From: an uncultured Actinomycetes bacterium
GTDB lineage: Bacteria; Actinomycetota; Thermoleophilia; Gaiellales; F1-60-MAGs149
Assembly (NCBI GenBank): GCA_903873565.1
Contig: CAIQOY010000107.1
Coordinates: 1 to 32,297 of the forward strand
Direction: 5' to 3'
DNA: 32,297 bases
Part shown: positions 5,133 to 15,743 of the stretch, in pieces
Layout: every line of letters begins with the position of its first letter
How positions within the stretch are numbered: position 1 is the first letter of the stretch
Position numbers and translations under genes: made by a program
Notes under the pieces: generated by a model
The model's input: the letters and a program-made list of their open reading frames with translations, nothing else
What the model was told of the DNA's origin: nothing
The model's database searches: none

Positions 5133-7823
5133 TCAGCCCTTCGGCTTGCGGGCGGCGCGCTTCTTCGGGGCCGGGCCCTTGGCGCGCCGCTCCGCGAGGA
5201 GCTGCGCCGCCATCGCGGGCGTCACCGCATCGGGCAGGACGTCCTTCGGGATCGAGGCGTTGGTCTCGCCGTCGGTCACGTACGGCCCGAAGCGGCCGGC
5301 CTTGAGCGTGATCGTCCCGCCCGACTCGGGGTCGGGGCCGAGCTCCTTGAGGCTCTGGGCCTGGGCGCGCCCGCGGCGCTCCTTGGGCTTGGCGAGGATC
5401 TCCTCGGCCTGCTCGAGCGTGAGCGTGAAGAGCTCGTCCTCGGAGCCGAGCGAGCGCGTCTCGGCGCCCTTCTTGATGTACGGCCCGTAGCGGCCGTTGG
5501 CCACCATGATCTCCTCGCCGTCCGCCGCGGTCAGGGTGCGCGGCAGGGTCAGGAGGCGCACGGCGTCCTCGAGCGTGACCTGCTCGAACTCCATCCCCTT
5601 GAGGAGCGAGGCGGTGCGGCCCTTGGCCTTCGCCGGGGCGTCCTCGGGCAGGGCCTCGGTGACGTACGGGCCGTAGCGGCCGATCCGCGCCGTCACGGCG
5701 AGCCCGGTCTCGGGGTGCGCGCCGAGGTCGCGCACGCCGGCCGCGGCGAGGGTGGCCGGGTCGATCTTCTGGGCGACGAGCTCCTCGGCCTCCTCGGGCG
5801 TGATCTCCTTGGTGCCCTGCTGGCGCCAGATCGTGTAGCCGCAGCCCGGCTCCTTCTTCGAGCGGTACGAGGTGCACGAGTACGAGACCGGCATCTCCAC
5901 GATCTCGCCGTCGCACCACGGGCACGGCCCGATCACGCGCCGCTCGATCCGCATCGCGTCGCGGTCCTTGTCGGAGAACCAGTCGACGATCTTCGTCGTG
6001 TAGGCGCGGATGTCGCTCATGAACGCCTCGCTCGACTCGACCCCCTCCTGGATGCGCTGCAGGCGGTGCTCCCACTCGCCGGTCAGGGCCGGGCTCGTGA
6101 GGTCGTGGTCGCCGAGCATCCGGATCACGGCGAGGCCCTTCGGGGTGGCGCGCAGCTGGCGGCCCTCGCGCTCGACGTAGCGGTTCGTGATCAGGTCCTC
6201 GATCGTCTGGGCGCGGGTCGCCGGCGTGCCGAGCCCGGAGTCGCGCATCGCCTCGGCGAGCTCCTCCTCATCGACCAGCTTGCCGGCCGTCTCCATCGCC
6301 AGGAGCAGCGAGTTCTCGGTGAAGTGCCGGGGCGGCGTGGTGTGCTTCGCCAGCACCTCGACGGCGCCGATCGCGCTCGTCTCGCCCTCGTTCAGCGCCG
6401 GCAGGAGCGTGCGCTCGGAGACCTCGTCCTCCGTCTCCTCCTCGTCCTCGCCGGGGGCCTTCGGCTCGGCCGGCGGGGCGTCGCGGTAGACGGCGAGGAA
6501 GCCCGGCTCGACGATCACGGTGCCCGACGAGCGGAACAGCTCGCCGCCCGCCTCGGTGTCGACGGAGGTGACCTCCTTGCGCGCCGGCGGGTGGAAGGCG
6601 GCGAGGAAGCGGCGCGCCACGAGGTCGTAGATCTTGCGCTCGTCGGGGCCCAGCGCCGACAGGTCCTGGGTGCCCTCGGTCGGGATGATCGCGTGGTGGT
6701 CGCCGACCTTGTCGTCGGCCACGACCCGGGCCAGCGGCAGCTCGGCGAGGCCCGCCACGTACTGCCCGCCCGCGGCGTAGGCCGGGTCGGCGCGGCCGAC
6801 CTCGGCCGCGATGCCCTTCAGGGTCGGGACCATGTCGCCCGTCAGGTACTTCGAGTTGGTGCGCGGATAGGTCAGCAGCTTGTGCGTGTCGTAGAGCGAC
6901 TGCGCGGCGGCCAGCGTGCGCTTGGCCGTGAACCCGAACTGGCCGTTGGCCTCGCGCTGCAGCTGGGTGAGGTCGAAGAGCAGCTTCGGCTGCTCGACCC
7001 GGGGGCGCTTCTCGACCCGCACCACGCGGGCGTCGGCGGCGGCTCGCGCCGCGGCGGCGACCCGCTCGGCCTCCTCGGCGGTCGGCAGCGTCTTGTCCGT
7101 GCCGCGGAACCAGCGGCCCCCGTACGGCTTCCCGGCCTGGCTCGTGAAGTCCGCGTGGACCTCCCAGTACGGCACCGGCACGAAGGCGGCGATCTCCTCG
7201 TCGCGACGCGCGATCAGGGCCAGGGTCGGCGTCTTCACGCGGCCCAGCGGGATCGGGTTGCGCGGCGAGCCGACCTTGACGGTGGCGGCGCGGGTCGCGT
7301 TGTAGCCGACCAGCCAGTCGGCGGTCTCGCGGGCCCGGGCCGCGTCCTCGAGCGGCTTCATCTGCTGGTCGTCGCGCAGGTGCTCGAAGGCGTCGCGGAT
7401 CGCGGTCTTCGTCATCGACGAGAACCAGGCCCGCTCGATCGGCTTGTCGACCCCGCTCGTCTGGTAGATCAGCTTGAAGATCAGCTCGCCCTCGCGGCCG
7501 GCGTCGCAGGCGTTGACGATGATGTCGACGTCCTTGCGCTTCATCGCCCGGTGCAGCACCGCGAGCTGCTTGACCGCCCGCTCACCGCGCGCCTCGTAGC
7601 GCTGCTCGGCCGGGATGATCGGCAGGTCCTCGAACTTCCAGCGCTTGTAGCGGGCGTCGTACTCGTCGGGCTCGAGCTGCTCCACGAGGTGCCCCGAGGC
7701 GGCGCCGACCACGTAGTCGTCGCTCTCGAAGAGGTCGCCCTTCTTCGCGAACGTCCCGGGCAGGGCGCCCACGACGTCGCGCTGGACGCTCGCCTTCTCG
7801 CAGATGATCAGTCGCTTGCCCAT
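5133..7823 (-). CDS. topB: Type IA DNA topoisomerase, topoisomerase III-like with TopA-type tail
   Basis: An 896-residue type IA topoisomerase that relaxes or decatenates DNA through a 5'-phosphotyrosine intermediate. The Toprim domain is at the N-terminus (KRLIICEKASVQRDVV; acidic DAGREGE 107-113). The active Tyr is Y319 in LLTYPRTNSKYL, and GDHHAIIPTEG follows; both motifs are of the TopB rather than TopA type. After the core come a cysteine cluster CPWC...C...C (about 650-690), three GRYGPYV/GRFGPYV repeats of the Toprim C-terminal-repeat kind (about 730-860), and a Lys/Arg-rich tail ending KKRAARKPKG, all usual for actinobacterial TopA. Start chosen at MGKRLIICEK (7823), the conserved beginning; an in-frame codon 13 residues earlier lacks similarity. 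If this is the only type IA enzyme it would replace TopA. Confidence 0.92.
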   Translation of the reverse strand: MGKRLIICEKASVQRDVVGALPGTFAKKGDLFESDDYVVGAASGHLVEQLEPDEYDARYKRWKFEDLPIIPAEQRYEARGERAVKQLAVLHRAMKRKDVDIIVNACDAGREGELIFKLIYQTSGVDKPIERAWFSSMTKTAIRDAFEHLRDDQQMKPLEDAARARETADWLVGYNATRAATVKVGSPRNPIPLGRVKTPTLALIARRDEEIAAFVPVPYWEVHADFTSQAGKPYGGRWFRGTDKTLPTAEEAERVAAAARAAADARVVRVEKRPRVEQPKLLFDLTQLQREANGQFGFTAKRTLAAAQSLYDTHKLLTYPRTNSKYLTGDMVPTLKGIAAEVGRADPAYAAGGQYVAGLAELPLARVVADDKVGDHHAIIPTEGTQDLSALGPDERKIYDLVARRFLAAFHPPARKEVTSVDTEAGGELFRSSGTVIVEPGFLAVYRDAPPAEPKAPGEDEEETEDEVSERTLLPALNEGETSAIGAVEVLAKHTTPPRHFTENSLLLAMETAGKLVDEEELAEAMRDSGLGTPATRAQTIEDLITNRYVEREGRQLRATPKGLAVIRMLGDHDLTSPALTGEWEHRLQRIQEGVESSEAFMSDIRAYTTKIVDWFSDKDRDAMRIERRVIGPCPWCDGEIVEMPVSYSCTSYRSKKEPGCGYTIWRQQGTKEITPEEAEELVAQKIDPATLAAAGVRDLGAHPETGLAVTARIGRYGPYVTEALPEDAPAKAKGRTASLLKGMEFEQVTLEDAVRLLTLPRTLTAADGEEIMVANGRYGPYIKKGAETRSLGSEDELFTLTLEQAEEILAKPKERRGRAQAQSLKELGPDPESGGTITLKAGRFGPYVTDGETNASIPKDVLPDAVTPAMAAQLLAERRAKGPAPKKRAARKPKG

Positions 7824-7834
7824 CGGCGCGGCGG

Positions 7835-7840
7835 ACGGTA
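7835..7840 (-). promoter_or_regulatory. -10 box upstream of topoisomerase gene
   Basis: TACCGT on the minus strand lies 11 bases before the ATG at 7823, leaving a leader of only a few bases and no ribosome binding site. The 132-bp gap also drives the divergent sucA. Confidence 0.4.
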
Positions 7841-7896
7841 GCACGCCCCCGGACCGGGCCACCGGACCGACACCCCGCGAAGGGGGTCATGCGCGC

Positions 7897-7940
7897 TACC
7901 CTGCGGAGAGGCCGCGGGACGCGGGGATTCCCCGCCGGGG
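7897..7940 (+). promoter_or_regulatory. sucA promoter box and palindromic leader
   Basis: TACCCT (7897-7902) is a TANNNT -10 candidate. The leader contains the perfect 15-base palindrome GCGGGGATTCCCCGC (7921-7935), and overlapping it CCCCGCCGGGG (about 7930-7940), whose right arm includes the GGGGAG that is the only ribosome-binding-like sequence before the ATG at 7956. The two hairpins share the CCCC and cannot form together. The palindrome could equally be a DNA operator. Confidence 0.4.
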
Positions 7941-7955
7941 AGCGGCATCAGCACC

Positions 7956-10673
7956 ATGTCCACCACTTCCGGGAAGAGCGCCGACTCCGATCCGCTGGCC
8001 GCGGACACGACGGGCACGTGGCGCCCGCGCATCGACAGCCCCGACGAGATCGGGCCGCTGCCGAGCGACGTCACGCCGGAGGAGCTCCTGACCTACATGA
8101 GCGCCGGCATGTCGACCGTCAAGGCGTACCGCACGCACGGGCACCTGGCCGCGCGCCTCGACCCGCTCGGCTCCGAGCCGCCCGGCGACCCGGCCCTCGA
8201 TCCGGCCTTCCTCGGCCTCGACCAGCGCGCCCTCGACGCCGTCCCCGCGACGCCGCTGCGCACCTACACGTCCGGCGAGACCCTCGGCGACGTCATCGAC
8301 GAGATGCGCGACATCTACTGCGGCCCGATCGCCTACGAGATCGAACACCTGCGCTCGCACCGCGAGCGCGTCTGGCTGCGCGAGGCGATCGAGTCGCGCG
8401 CCTTCTGGCTGCCGGGCACGCCCGAGGAGCGCCGCCGCGAGCTGGTGCGCCTGCTCCGCGTCGAGGGGCTCGAGGCGTTCCTGCGCCGCACCTTCATCGG
8501 CACGAAGCAGTTCTCGATCGAGGGCCTCGACATGATGATCCCGCTGCTCGACGAGGCCGTGCTGCTCGCGGCCCGCGACGGCGTCGAGGACGTCACGATC
8601 GGCATGGCCCACCGCGGCCGCCTCAACGTCCTCGCCCACATCCTGCGCCTGCCGTACGCCCAGATCCTCGCGGAGTTCGCCGGCGAGACCGAGACCAACG
8701 TGCACACGCTGATGCCGTCCGGCGGCACCGGCGACGTCAAGTACCACTACGGCGCGAGCGGCTCGCGCCAGCTCGAGGTCGAGCCCGGCGTCACCCGCGA
8801 CGTGCGCCTCGCGCTCCTCCCCAACCCCTCGCACCTCGAGTTCATCAACCCGGTCGTGATGGGCCGCACGCGCGCGCTGCAGACCGACTGGGCGCCGCCG
8901 AGCGCGACGCAGACGGACGCGACGCGGGCGCTGGCCATCCAGATCCACGGCGACGCCGCCTTCCCCGGCCAGGGCGTCGTGGCCGAGACCCTCAACCTGC
9001 AGCAGCTCGACGGCTACCGGGTCGGCGGCTCGCTGCACGTGATCGCCGACAACCAGGTCGGGTTCACCACGAACCCGAGCGAGGGCCGCTCGACCCGCCA
9101 CTGCTCCGACATCGCCAAGGGCTACGACGTGCCGGTCATCCACGTCAACGCCGACGACGTCGACGCCTGCCGCGCCGCGATCCGCCTGGCGATGGCCTAC
9201 CGCAGCCGCTTCGGCAAGGACGTCCTGGTCGACCTGATCGGCTACCGGCGCTGGGGCCACAACGAGGGCGACGAGCCCTCGTACACGCAGCCGCTGATGT
9301 ACGCCAAGATCCACGAGCACCCGCCCGTCGCCGAGGTCTACGCCGCCAAGCTGGTCGCCGAGGGCATCATCACGCCGGCCGAGGTCGACGAGATGCGCGA
9401 GCACGTGCACGCCCGCCTCAAGCAGGCGCTCGAGGAGATCCGCGTCGACACGGTCGACGAGCCGATGCCGACGTTCTCGTCGCCGTCGCGCACCAGCGTC
9501 GAGACGAAGGTGCCCGCCGCCCAGCTCCGGCGCCTGACCGAGGAGCTGCTCGAGGTGCCGGAGGGCTTCACGGTCAACGAGAAGCTCGCCCAGGTGCTGG
9601 AGCGCCGCCGCACCGCGCTCGCGCCGGACGGCCGCATCGAGTGGGGCCACGCCGAGGCGCTCGCCTACGCGACCCTGCTCGAGGAGGGCGTGCCGATCCG
9701 CCTGACCGGCCAGGACTCCGAGCGCGGCACGTTCGCCCACCGCCACGCCGTCCTCCACGACGCCGCGACCGGCGAGCGCTACACCCCGCTCCAGCACCTG
9801 CGGGACGCGCGCGCCGGCTTCGAGGTCCACAACGCGCCCCTCACGGAGACCGGCTGCCTCGGCTTCGAGTACGGCTACGCGACGACCCGCCCCGACAGCC
9901 TCGTCCTGTGGGAGGCCCAGTTCGGCGACTTCGTCAACGTCGCCCAGGTCATCGTCGACCAGTTCATCATGAGCGGCCGCACCAAGTGGGGCGACGAGTG
10001 CCGCCTGACCCTGCTGCTCCCCCACGGCTACGAGGGGTCCGGGCCCGAGCACTCCTCCGCGCGGCTCGAGCGCTTCCTCAAGCTGGCCGCGGAGGACAAC
10101 TGCACGATCGCCTATCCGACGACCGCCGCCCAGTTCTTCCACCTCGTGCGGCGCCAGTCGCTGGCCCCCGAGCGGCGGCCGCTGATCGTCATGACCCCGA
10201 AGTCGCTGCTGCGCCTGAAGGAGGCCTCCTCCTCCCTCGCGGACCTCAGCGACGGCGCCTTCACCCGCATCCTCGACGACCCCGACGTGAAGGACTTCCG
10301 CGACGACATCTCGCAGGCCATCCTCTGCTCGGGCAAGGTCTTCTACGACATCAAGAAGCACCCGGACTACGCGCCCGACCGCGGCGTCGCCGTGATCCGC
10401 CTCGAGCAGCTCTACCCGTTCCCGACGGAGACGCTCTCGCGCGTCCTCTCGTGGTACCCCAACCTCGAGGAGCTCGTCTGGGCGCAGGAGGAGCCGGCCA
10501 ACATGGGCGCCTGGCGCTCGATCCGCCACCGTCTGGAGATGGCCGCGCCCGGCGTCCGGCTGCGCTACGCGGGCCGCCCGTGGCGGGCCAGCCCGTCGGA
10601 GGGCTACCCGCCCGACCACCTGATCGAGCAGGAGCGCCTCGTGCGCGACGCGCTCGGCCTGCCACCCCGCTAG
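7956..10673 (+). CDS. sucA: 2-oxoglutarate dehydrogenase E1 component (SucA)
   Basis: A 905-residue thiamine-diphosphate enzyme that decarboxylates 2-oxoglutarate in the TCA cycle and passes the succinyl group to E2. Motifs in order: MAHRGRLNVLAH, SHLEFINPVVMG, the cofactor motif HGDAAFPGQGVVAETLNL (331 onward) with DNQVGFTTNP, YRRWGHNEGDEP, and the C-terminal transketolase domain with GQDSERGTFAHRHA, SGRTKWG and WAQEEPANMGAW. Many actinobacterial homologues (Kgd) are about 1,230 residues because an E2-like domain is fused in front; here only about 90 poorly conserved residues precede the core and the usual 40-residue E1 N-terminal binding segment is not evident. The E2 and E3 partners are not in the window. 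The stop is 18 bp before glcD. Confidence 0.93.
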   Translation: MSTTSGKSADSDPLAADTTGTWRPRIDSPDEIGPLPSDVTPEELLTYMSAGMSTVKAYRTHGHLAARLDPLGSEPPGDPALDPAFLGLDQRALDAVPATPLRTYTSGETLGDVIDEMRDIYCGPIAYEIEHLRSHRERVWLREAIESRAFWLPGTPEERRRELVRLLRVEGLEAFLRRTFIGTKQFSIEGLDMMIPLLDEAVLLAARDGVEDVTIGMAHRGRLNVLAHILRLPYAQILAEFAGETETNVHTLMPSGGTGDVKYHYGASGSRQLEVEPGVTRDVRLALLPNPSHLEFINPVVMGRTRALQTDWAPPSATQTDATRALAIQIHGDAAFPGQGVVAETLNLQQLDGYRVGGSLHVIADNQVGFTTNPSEGRSTRHCSDIAKGYDVPVIHVNADDVDACRAAIRLAMAYRSRFGKDVLVDLIGYRRWGHNEGDEPSYTQPLMYAKIHEHPPVAEVYAAKLVAEGIITPAEVDEMREHVHARLKQALEEIRVDTVDEPMPTFSSPSRTSVETKVPAAQLRRLTEELLEVPEGFTVNEKLAQVLERRRTALAPDGRIEWGHAEALAYATLLEEGVPIRLTGQDSERGTFAHRHAVLHDAATGERYTPLQHLRDARAGFEVHNAPLTETGCLGFEYGYATTRPDSLVLWEAQFGDFVNVAQVIVDQFIMSGRTKWGDECRLTLLLPHGYEGSGPEHSSARLERFLKLAAEDNCTIAYPTTAAQFFHLVRRQSLAPERRPLIVMTPKSLLRLKEASSSLADLSDGAFTRILDDPDVKDFRDDISQAILCSGKVFYDIKKHPDYAPDRGVAVIRLEQLYPFPTETLSRVLSWYPNLEELVWAQEEPANMGAWRSIRHRLEMAAPGVRLRYAGRPWRASPSEGYPPDHLIEQERLVRDALGLPPR

Positions 10674-10677
10674 CCGG

Positions 10678-10683
10678 TACCCT
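10678..10683 (+). promoter_or_regulatory. -10 box for leaderless glcD mRNA
   Basis: TACCCT ends eight bases before the glcD ATG at 10692, just after the sucA stop. No ribosome binding site intervenes, so glcDEF may have its own leaderless transcript besides read-through from sucA. Confidence 0.42.
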
Positions 10684-10691
10684 GCCGGTCG

Positions 10692-12161
10692 ATGGCGGCG
10701 ACGCAGACGACGGACCGGCTCGGCACCCTCGCGGAGCGCGCCCGCGCGATCGTCGGCCCCGTCTGGGTGCTGTCGGACCCGGCCCAGCTCAGCACCTACG
10801 AGTGCGACGGGCTGACCAACCAGCGTGAGCGGCCCGGCCTCGTCGTGCTGCCGGCGAGCACCGACGAGGTGGCGGCCGTGGTGCGCGCCTGCCACGAGCT
10901 CGGCATCCCGTTCGTCGCGCGCGGCGCCGGCTCGGGGCTGTCGGGCGGCGCGATGCCGCGCGCGGAGGGCGTCGTGATCGGCCTCGCGCGGATGCGCGAG
11001 ATCCTCGCCGTCGACCTGCCCAACCGGCGCGTCACGGTGCAGCCGGGCGTGACCAACCTCGCCATCACCGAGGCGGTCGCCCCGCACGGCTTCTACTACG
11101 CGCCCGACCCCTCGAGCCAGCAGGTCTGCACGATCGGCGGCAACCTCGCCGAGAACGCGGGCGGCGCCCACTGCCTCAAGTACGGCTTCACCGTCAACCA
11201 CGCGCTGTCGGCCGTGGTCGTCCTGGCCGACGGCGCCGTGGTCCGCCTCGGCGCGGACGCGCCCGACGCGCCGGGCCTCGACCTGCTCGGCGTCCTGATC
11301 GGCAGCGAGGGCACCTGCGGGATCGTCACCGAGGCCGTCGTCGGCATCCTGCCGAAGCCGCAGCACGTCGAGACGCTGGTCGCGTTCTTCGACACGGTCG
11401 AGGAGGGCGGCGAGACCGTCTCCGCGATCATCTCCGCCGGCATCGTGCCCGCCGCCGTCGAGATGATGGACCGCCTCGCGATCGAGGCCGCGCGGGCCGT
11501 CACGAAGATGGACTGGGACGCCGAGTCGGCGCTGATCGTCGAGCTCGACGGCCCGGAGTCGGAGGTGCGCTCGCAGTTCGAGGCCGTCACCCGGATCTGC
11601 GCCGCGCACCACGCCCGCGAGGTGCGGGTCGCCGCCTCCCCCGCCGAGCGCGCCGCGATCTGGACGGCCCGCAAGAGCGCCTTCGCGGCGGCCGGCCGGC
11701 TCGCCCCCGCCTACCGCGTACAGGACGGCGTGATCCCCCGCACCCGGCTGCCCGAGGTGCTGCGCGGCATCGCGGCGCTCTCGGAGCGCTACGGCCTGCG
11801 CGTCGCCAACGTCTTCCACGCGGGCGACGGCAACCTGCACCCCCTGGTCCTGTACGACAGCGCGGTGCCCGAGCAGGTCGAGCAGTCCGAGGAGCTGGCG
11901 ATGGCGATCGTCGCGCTCTGCGTCGAGTTCGGCGGGTCGATCACCGGCGAGCACGGCGTCGGCACGGAGAAGGCCTGCTCGATGCCGAAGATGTTCGACG
12001 GCGACGACCTGACCGCCTTCGACCGCGTGCGCGGCGCCTTCGACCCCGACGGCCTCTGCAACCCCGACAAGCTGCTGCCGACGCCGCGGCTGTGCGGCGA
12101 GGTGCCCGGCTTCCACCGCGTGCACCCCGTCGAGCGGGCCGGGCTCGGGGACCGCCTCTGA
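10692..12161 (+). CDS. glcD: Glycolate oxidase FAD-linked subunit GlcD
   Basis: A 489-residue FAD-binding protein of the VAO/GlcD family that oxidises glycolate (or another 2-hydroxyacid) to the 2-oxoacid and passes electrons to the iron-sulfur subunit and then quinone. Seen: the FAD-binding ARGAGSGLSGG loop near residue 76, IGGNLAENAGG, the metal/substrate motif HAGDGNLHP (376-384), GEHGVG (419-424) and the C-terminal DPDGLCNPDKLLP. Length is normal. It overlaps glcE by one base (TGATG), and the order D-E-F identifies the three-subunit glycolate oxidase. Lactate or D-2-hydroxyglutarate are alternative substrates, the latter suggested only by the neighbouring sucA. Confidence 0.92.
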   Translation: MAATQTTDRLGTLAERARAIVGPVWVLSDPAQLSTYECDGLTNQRERPGLVVLPASTDEVAAVVRACHELGIPFVARGAGSGLSGGAMPRAEGVVIGLARMREILAVDLPNRRVTVQPGVTNLAITEAVAPHGFYYAPDPSSQQVCTIGGNLAENAGGAHCLKYGFTVNHALSAVVVLADGAVVRLGADAPDAPGLDLLGVLIGSEGTCGIVTEAVVGILPKPQHVETLVAFFDTVEEGGETVSAIISAGIVPAAVEMMDRLAIEAARAVTKMDWDAESALIVELDGPESEVRSQFEAVTRICAAHHAREVRVAASPAERAAIWTARKSAFAAAGRLAPAYRVQDGVIPRTRLPEVLRGIAALSERYGLRVANVFHAGDGNLHPLVLYDSAVPEQVEQSEELAMAIVALCVEFGGSITGEHGVGTEKACSMPKMFDGDDLTAFDRVRGAFDPDGLCNPDKLLPTPRLCGEVPGFHRVHPVERAGLGDRL

Positions 12162-13368
12162 TGGGCCTCGTCGAGGACCTCGCCGCCGACCTCGGCCCCG
12201 CCCGCGTGCGTCCGGGCGGGCCCGACGACGCGATCGGCGGGCGCGTGCCCGCCGCCGTCGCCGAGCCGCTCTCGCCCGAGGCCGTCGCCGCCGTCCTGGC
12301 CCGCGCGGGCCGCGACGGCCTCGCGGTGCGCGTGCGGGGCGGCGGCACCAAGCAGTCCTGGTCGGCGCCGCCCGAGCGCCTCGACGTCGTGCTCTCCACG
12401 CGCGCGCTGCACCGCCTAATCGACCACGCGCCGGGCGACATGACCTGCGTCGCCGAGGCCGGCATGCCGCTCGCCGCGCTGCAGGCCGCGATCGCCGACG
12501 TGACCACGCACCGCCAGCGGCTGATGCTCGACCCGCCCGGCGGCGCGGAGGCCACCCTCGGCGGCGTGCTGGCCACCGCCGCGGCGGGCCCGCGCCGCGT
12601 GCGCTACGGCACCCCGCGCGACCTCGTGATCGGCGCGCGCTACGTGACGGGTGACGGCCTCGCCGCGAAGACCGGCGGGCGCGTCGTCAAGAACGTCGCC
12701 GGCTACGACGTGGCCAAGCTCCTGATCGGGTCGCACGGCTCCCTGGCGGTGATCACCGAGGTGGCGCTCAAGCTGCACCCCCTCCCCGACGCCGCCCGCA
12801 CCGTCGTCCTGCGCGACCCCGACCCCGACCGCGCCGCCGCCTTCTGCGACGCCGTCCGCGGAGCGCCCATCACCCCGGCGCTCGTGGAGGCCGCCTGGCC
12901 GGAGGGCCTCGTCCTCGTCCGCGTCGAGAGCACGGAGGAGGGCGCGGCCGCCCAGGTCGAGCGCCTGCGCGGGCTCGGCCCCGTCGAGGAGCTCGACGAG
13001 GTGGCCGCCGACGCCCTGACGGCCGACCTCGCCGCCCGCGCCTGGGCCGGCACGGGCCCGGTCCTCGCCGTCGGCGTGGTGCCCGACCGCCTCGCCGACC
13101 TCCTGCGCGCCGCCCGGGACGCCGGCGCGACGCTCGTGGCGCGCGCGCCGGTCTGCGCCGGCGAGCTGGCCCTGCCCGACGACGATCCCGACCGCGCTGC
13201 CCGCCTGATCGATGCCGTGCGGGCGCTGGGCGGGAGCGTGCAGCTGCGCCGCGGCGGCGAGGACCTGCGGGCGCTCGTGCGCACGGCGCCCGAGCCGGCC
13301 GTCCTGCGCCTCGAGGCCGCGCTCAAGGACCGGCTCGACCCCCATGGCGTGCTCGCGGGGGCCGCGCG

Positions 13369-13372
<4 letters not shown>
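12161..13372 (+). CDS. glcE: Glycolate oxidase FAD-binding subunit GlcE
   Basis: A 403-residue second FAD-binding subunit of glycolate oxidase. It carries the FAD_binding_4 pattern: RVRGGGTKQSW, a DPPGGAEATLGGVLATAAAG segment, and KNVAGYDVAKLLIGSHGSLAV, which is highly typical of GlcE. The C-terminal cap is more divergent. It starts at the ATG overlapping the glcD stop and ends with a GTGA overlap into glcF, so the three subunits are probably translationally coupled. The frame is open 69 bases further upstream, inside glcD, which I take as chance. Confidence 0.9.
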
Positions 13373-14780
<1,408 letters not shown>

Positions 14781-14784
<4 letters not shown>

Positions 14785-15209
14785 CCTGGCTGCTCGCGGT
14801 CCAGGCCGGCGCGGCCCTCTACATGACGGGCGTGATCTGGATGTGCCAGATCGCCCACTACCCCCTGTTCGCGGAGGTCGGCGACGGGATGCCGGCCTAC
14901 CAGCGTCGCAACCGCGTGCGCACGACCTACGTGGTGGGCCCGGCGATGCTGGCCGAGCTGGTGGCCGCGGCCGTGCTCCTGGTCAGCCGGCCCGAGGCCA
15001 TCCCGGCCTGGGCGGCCTGGCTCGGGATCGCGCTGGTGGCGATCGCCTGGGGCGTCACCATCCTCCTGTCGGTGCCCGCCCACGAGCGCCTGTCGGCCCG
15101 CTACGACGCGGCCGCGCTCGCGCGGCTGGTGCGCACCAACTGGATCCGCACGGCGGCCTGGACCGGCCACGGCGCGCTCGCGCTGTGGATGCTCGTCGTC
15201 GCCGCCTAG
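14781..15209 (+). CDS. Small membrane protein coupled to glcDEF
   Basis: A 142-residue integral membrane protein with about four hydrophobic helices (roughly 3-22, 50-70, 77-98 and 122-141). Visible polar landmarks are CQIAHYPLF after helix 1, YQRRNRVRTTYVVGP, and HERLSARYD in the third loop. I do not recognise a named family. Its GTG start overlaps the glcF stop (GTGA), so it is almost certainly co-translated with glycolate oxidase. A membrane anchor or quinone-docking partner for GlcDEF is an attractive inference; a transporter is less likely at this size. Its stop codon shares CTAG with the stop of the convergent gene. Confidence 0.8.
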
Positions 15210-15697
15210 CGCGGCAGGCGCAGCGCCTGGACGGGCCCGACCCGGAGGCCCCAGCGGTTCAGGGGCACGGCGATGATCACGCCCTGCATCTCCTCGAAGC
15301 GCCGCACCCACAGCGCGAGCGGGCCGTAGGAGGCCCCGACCGCCGTGAAGACCAGGGCGGCGAGGCCCTGCGCCGGCTCGAGCCCCGGCACCAGCGCCAG
15401 GACGAGGAACACGCCCATCACCACGCCGACCGGGACGACGCAGCGCCCGAAGGCGTCGCCGGGGGCGCCGATCGGCAGGCCCGCGGCGGGCGTCGCCCGG
15501 CCCAGCGCGGTGCGCAGGGTGCGCACGGTGGTCAGCGCGCCGGCCAGCGCCGCGACCACCGCGATCACGATCGCGGAGCGCCAGCCGAGCGTCGGCACGG
15601 CGCCCGTCGCGTAGACGACGGCGAGGTTGGCGGCCCCGAGGGCGAACCAGCCGACGCCGAGGCCGGCCTGGTGGAGGGCGAAGGGAATCAGGGCCAC
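15206..15697 (-). CDS. Hypothetical integral membrane protein
   Basis: A 163-residue protein with about four hydrophobic segments (roughly 7-32, 40-62, 88-108 and 113-130) and a soluble, basic C-terminus ending VQALRLPR. No family is recognised. The first available start is the GTG at 15697; no good ribosome binding site precedes it, so the start is uncertain. It lies 46 bp after the M20 peptidase gene on the same strand and may be the last member of that transcript. It overlaps the plus-strand membrane gene by four bases at the stop codons. Confidence 0.7.
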   Translation of the reverse strand: MALIPFALHQAGLGVGWFALGAANLAVVYATGAVPTLGWRSAIVIAVVAALAGALTTVRTLRTALGRATPAAGLPIGAPGDAFGRCVVPVGVVMGVFLVLALVPGLEPAQGLAALVFTAVGASYGPLALWVRRFEEMQGVIIAVPLNRWGLRVGPVQALRLPR

Positions 15698-15743
15698 GGT
15701 CTGCCGACTTACCCGCGCGGCGTCCGATTCCTGCCCGGGCCGC

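Noticed and set aside
7896-12125. 1,400-codon minus-strand open frame across sucA and glcD
   Set aside because: It crosses two well-supported plus-strand genes and has no domain motifs; absence of stops is expected at this GC content.
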